Source: Fratercula arctica
Lineage: Eukaryota; Chordata; Aves; Charadriiformes; Alcidae
Reading direction: 5' to 3'
DNA: 64,000 nucleotides
Assembly (NCBI GenBank): GCA_947846985.1
Contig: CANTUZ010000008.1
Span: 42,240,817 to 42,304,816, forward strand
Of the stretch, positions 60,701 through 64,000 are shown piece after piece; position 1 is the stretch's first letter; every line of letters begins with the position of its first letter. A program made the position numbers and the translations under genes. The notes beneath the pieces are model-generated. The model searched no databases, was not told where the DNA came from, and saw nothing but the letters and a program-made list of their open reading frames with translations.

Positions 60701-62590
60701 GAGATCGGCTTAGCCAGGGGCTAATGTGCTGGTTGTAGGTTGGAGAAACCTTGGGGTTGATCTCTCTTACTTGTATGAAGGTTGTACCTTGCAAGCGGGC
60801 TGTATGAGCACTGGGTACTGGGGATAGACCCTTCCTGAGCTGGTGGTGTGGAGAAATGGCATTTGGGTTGGTCTTCTGCTGCCCTGGTATCTGTTTAAAT
60901 GTTCTTGATTGATGAATAATTATAGCTCTAGTGATGATGATGGATCAGAATCTTTTCTTGTTATGCCAGATCAGCTTTACAGCAGATGTGGTCATATATT
61001 TGCACTGTTGTATTTTATATAAATGTGTGTGTCTTTCTCTTGTAGAGGACTGGGGTAGCTCTTTTTGCAAATGCATGTGAAAATATAGCAGGAGACATTC
61101 TTGTTTAAAATAAATACATAAAAAATTGGTAGTGAATTTGGACACTAGAAACTGAGAGTTCAGATGGGACACAGCCTTTTTCAGAAAAGCTTTTCTCTCT
61201 TGGGTAAGTTTTGTACCCCAAACTTGAAACCACCCAAAATAACTAACTAGACATTGAAAATGTAAATCTTGTTATTAACCTGGAAAGCTGTGAAACATAA
61301 TCATCTCATTGAGAATTATTGCCTCTTAAAAACTCCATCCAAGTGCATTATTAGCTGAATAAGCTCATTTTTGCTAGACATTTAACCTTATATACATATA
61401 ATTTATGGTGGATTAATTTAACATTTTAAAACTTCCAGAGCAGAACAGGAGTCGTGATCCTGACTGCGAACAAGCTTTATTCATATTTGTTCTGCTTCCC
61501 TTTACTTTGTGTCAGACTCTTTTTGTGGCAGTTGACAATACCTCCAGCGAGTGGCCACCTGGAAAAGCCAGCAGTGTGCTTGTGTAGGGTAGCGAGGTGT
61601 TATGTGACTGTCTCCCCGTTGGCAAAGTGTATAATTTGTGCTATATACTCATTCTGCACAGGCCCAGGGCATCTGATCCACATCTGATCCGGAGCTCATC
61701 TCTCCCGGTTAGCAGTTCACTTACACAGTTGCCTGAAGACCAGGGTGGCCTTGGTCATTTTCATTGTCCTTGAAATATTCTGTGTTTTGTGCACGTGTGA
61801 TTTGTGCGTGTTGTTCTCCTTGGTGGAAAGCATCTGTCTGTTGATAAGCAGGAAGCAATCAGATAGGTGAGCAGACAAGGAAAAACAGGGGGGGTGTGGG
61901 GGCTGGGAGACAAAGAAACTCAAATGGAATCACTCTACCGTGCTCCCAGCAGGGAAATTTAATTTCTGGCAGTACTGCTTTGCATTGACTCCATCTACTA
62001 TCTGAGGCCTGTTGCCACTAAGAAAGTACTTTTTGTGGCAGTGGGTCCTTCAATATCCGGCCTATTCTCTTTCTGAAATGCCTGTTTTCTCATTGGCATG
62101 CATGGCTGGCTCCTGTTACAGAGCTGGAAGCCCACAAGAACACCTCCAACCATAAGTAACCCCTCAAAAACCTGCAAGAAATTAACTCGGATTTTCTATC
62201 TAACTTGGGTCATTAATTAATTCTATCTCTGCCCCCATTCCACAATTAGAAATATTGCCAGTGTCCAAATGTGTGATTACTACATCTGTTAGGAAAGGGA
62301 AGAAACAAAAGAATTAATGTTGATGATAATTTATACTGACACACCAAGGATGGGGAAAGCACTTGGGGCATTGAAGACCTGGCCAGACATTTCAGCTGAA
62401 CATTTGGAATGATCTAATGATTTGGGCAGATTTGGACATCGTTCTTCCTTCTCCTTTTGTTTTTCCTTTACCCGCTGCCACCCAGTGACCCAAAAGTCTT
62501 TTAAAAAAAAGTATGCTAGTATACTGTTCATACAACACTGGAAAACATTCCAGGGCTTTTGGTTAGCAGGTGAGTCTTTCAAATGGATTA
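54717..62590. other. CpG-poor noncoding stretch, no gene recognised
   Basis: About 8 kb without an exon, RNA gene or recognisable retroelement. Simple sequence: two T runs at 58234-58243 and 58248-58259, a TG/TATG-rich patch at 59341-59406, an A-rich patch near 59429-59460 and an 11-bp direct duplication (catctgatcca, 61670-61690). A 131-codon plus frame (57220-57615) overlaps minus frames and is unrecognised. Confidence 0.55.
59341..59406. repeat. Imperfect TG/TATG simple sequence
   Basis: Short TGTGTG runs and CATATG-type units alternate over about 65 bp. It is a decayed microsatellite. Confidence 0.7.
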
Positions 62591-62608
62591 TTTTTTTTTT
62601 TTTTTTTT
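62591..62608. repeat. Poly-T run (18 T)
   Basis: An uninterrupted run of 18 T. It lies 12 bp left of a perfect hairpin and about 340 bp left of the old LINE. Whether it belongs to that element cannot be decided by eye. Confidence 0.85.
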
Positions 62609-62619
62609 AAAAGCATTTT

Positions 62620-62641
62620 GAAGGACCTTACGAGGTCCTTC
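62620..62641. repeat. Perfect 9-bp inverted repeat with 4-nt loop
   Basis: The arm gaaggacct (62620-62628) and its exact complement aggtccttc (62633-62641) flank the loop tacg. It is short but perfect, next to a T18 run. It may be chance. Confidence 0.85.
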
Positions 62642-62952
62642 TGTATAACAGTCTGAATTTCTGTGCCTGTTATGTCAGATCGGTGGTTCAGCCAGCTCAG
62701 TCTTCTGCCGCTCTGCATGGCAAAAGGGGCTGGTGGGGGGGTGTGCTTGTGCTGCCTGTCTCCCCAGCCTTGTGCAGCAGCAGGTCCCCGCGTGTTCACC
62801 GCCTCCTGTGCAAAGAAATTGTTTGTCTCTTCTGAATTGATCTCCTCCTAACTTTGCCAATTCCCCATACTTCTGTTTCCCAAATGCTGCAGAACAAGTA
62901 GTTCCTTAAGCTTATTTGCTGCATCCATGGTTTTGGTAAACCTTAAAACAGC
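62642..62952. other. Noncoding spacer left of the old LINE
   Basis: Mixed sequence with no recognised feature. The rightmost part may already belong to the degraded 3' end of the element that starts near 62953, but the similarity fades there. Confidence 0.45.
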
Positions 62953-63785
62953 AAACCCTCTTCAGCTTTCTCCTCCCCAAGCTGAGTAGTCTGAACCCTT
63001 GTACTCTCATCTTGTGCAAGGTGGCAGCTCCGTCCCCTTTATCACATCAGTTGCCCTTCCCTAGCTGCTGCAGCCTTCCCTGAGACCAGGACTGCGAAGG
63101 ATGGGGACATGCCAAGGGCTTGGGAAGTGGCAAAACACCACCTGTCTCTTTCACAGTTTCCCTCCAGATGATTCACAGCATTTTGTTGATTCTTTTTCTG
63201 GAGGCCACTGCACAATGAGCTGATGATTTCAGATAACTGTCAGTGATGACTCCAAGAACTAAAGTTGTGAATTCCATGAGTATGGCATCACGTAGGCACG
63301 GTTTAGGTTATTATTCCTATATGTATTACCTTTAAGCTTATCTAGTGAGGCTCAGTTGCTGCCGCCGCCTTCCCCACTCACTCGGCTTTTTGACTTTCTG
63401 CTGGTGTTCTTTACCGTTGCTGTGCCATTTGACTACCTAAAATGGCTTGCTTTCATCTGCAGGCTCTGAGATTTCACGGTTTCTCTATTCTCCGCATCTG
63501 TGATGAAGGTATTGAATGAAATCCTCAGGAACATGTATCGCTGGGGGACCCCAGTGCTAGCTTTCCTTCATCCCAAAACCTTTTGCTTCCTAACCAGGTT
63601 TTGGTCCATAAGAGAGACTTCCCTTCAGGCCCATGACAGCTTAGTTTCTTTAATAATCTTTCATGTGGGACTTTGACAAAGGTTTTTTTGAAAATCCAAT
63701 TATTTTGAAAATCCTTTTCATTCACATGCCAACTGACCACCTTGTATGACTCCAGGTTTTCGAGGCAGGATTTTCCCACTGAGGT
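62953..63785 (-). mobile_element. Ancient CR1/L3-like LINE fragment (3' ORF2 part and beyond)
   Basis: In plus orientation the order of recognisable blocks is tctcctccccaagctgagtag, a cagttgcccttcc segment, gcattttgttgattctttt, gtcagtgatgactccaag, ctgggggaccccagtg, gcccatgacagcttagtttc, and ctttgacaaaggttttttt. From memory this is the reverse complement of a very common old amniote LINE of the CR1 group, best known from turtles and crocodilians and present as sparse relics in birds. The copy is minus-strand, about 0.8 kb, with many substitutions, small indels and a frameshift, and is inactive. The exact family name is not certain. Confidence 0.72.
63525..63779 (-). pseudogene. Non-LTR reverse transcriptase fragment of the old LINE
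   Basis: The minus-strand frame of 84 codons contains, at about residues 31-43, FVKVPHERLLKKL, followed by SCHGPEGKSLLWTKTWL. This matches the F-x-K-V-P-H-x-R-L-L-x-K-L segment of CR1/L2-type reverse transcriptases that precedes the Q-G-S-x-L-G-P block. The frame then stops, and the next conserved part (SFNTFITD, compare LFNxFINDL) continues in a different phase at about 63480-63531, showing a frameshift. The catalytic FADD motif is not recognisable. It is a dead relic and not a host gene. Confidence 0.7.
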
Positions 63786-64000
63786 TCCTCTGTCACTGTC
63801 TGGTGAATGCCACCCTGCTTGTGTGGTCTTGTGCTGCCCGCAAACGTGTTTTGGCTAGACCTCGCTTCTCTGGTATTTCTGCTGCAAAGATGCCCCTGGC
63901 CCTTCTGGGGGGTGGTGATGTGGACCCGGCTGCTGTGAGGGATGGCGGTGCGTGGCGAGGCCCTCCCCTCACCAAGGAGCCATGAGCGAGGAGGGACCCT
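63786..64000. other. End of window, GC-rich, unassigned
   Basis: GC-rich sequence with CpG and short open frames on both strands (79 codons plus at 63746-63985, 60 codons minus). It may contain further degraded parts of the LINE or unrelated unique DNA. The window ends before this can be judged. Confidence 0.4.

Noticed and set aside
1..64000. Search for CRISPR arrays, operons, phage, plasmid or bacterial defence genes.
   Set aside because: There are no spaced direct repeats of CRISPR type, no dense ORFs and no recognisable microbial proteins. The sequence is vertebrate in character.

Overview
The window looks like vertebrate nuclear DNA, most probably from a bird. Three degraded 3' ends of CR1 LINEs carry the avian-type terminal motif (core ggttggaagggacc or its complement). 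Interspersed repeats are otherwise sparse. Simple repeats and homopolymer runs are typical of a vertebrate genome, and there are no prokaryotic features such as tightly packed ORFs, ribosome binding sites or operons. The clade call is established knowledge from memory plus inference; no search was run.

I find no protein-coding gene, tRNA, rRNA or CRISPR array that I can support. All open frames are short (the longest is 232 codons), overlap on both strands, have biased low-complexity composition and match no family I recognise, apart from one fragment of LINE reverse transcriptase. The window is best read as intergenic or deep intronic sequence. One weak terminal-exon candidate (19472-19644) is flagged.

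Layout. From 1 to about 47.5 kb the DNA is mixed in composition, with many CpG dinucleotides and several small CpG-dense patches (12.79-12.96, 17.32-17.59 and 42.88-43.01 kb). AT-rich, TAAT-motif-rich blocks alternate with these and look like candidate conserved noncoding elements (4.1-4.5, 9.1-9.26, 11.45-11.6, 31.0-31.2 and 37.4-37.57 kb). Local tandem repeats are a 2 x 39 bp duplication (6.6 kb), a cluster of homopolymers with a G-quadruplex motif and a 4 x 17 bp repeat (28.1-28.8 kb), a 2 x 22 bp repeat (32.2 kb) and a 5 x 45 bp minisatellite (40.9-41.1 kb). From about 47.5 kb to the end CpG appears sparser and the sequence is plainer.

The clearest biological object is at 62.95-63.79 kb. 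It is a decayed minus-strand LINE of the CR1/L3-like group, with its 3' part and a piece of reverse transcriptase (FVKVPHERLLKKL and, in a shifted frame, an LFNxFIND-like motif). It appears to belong to an old amniote-wide family rather than the younger avian CR1s. No new multi-gene system is visible. The items most worth checking are the old LINE relic, the 45-bp minisatellite with its higher-order structure, the unstable cluster at 28 kb and the candidate regulatory blocks.
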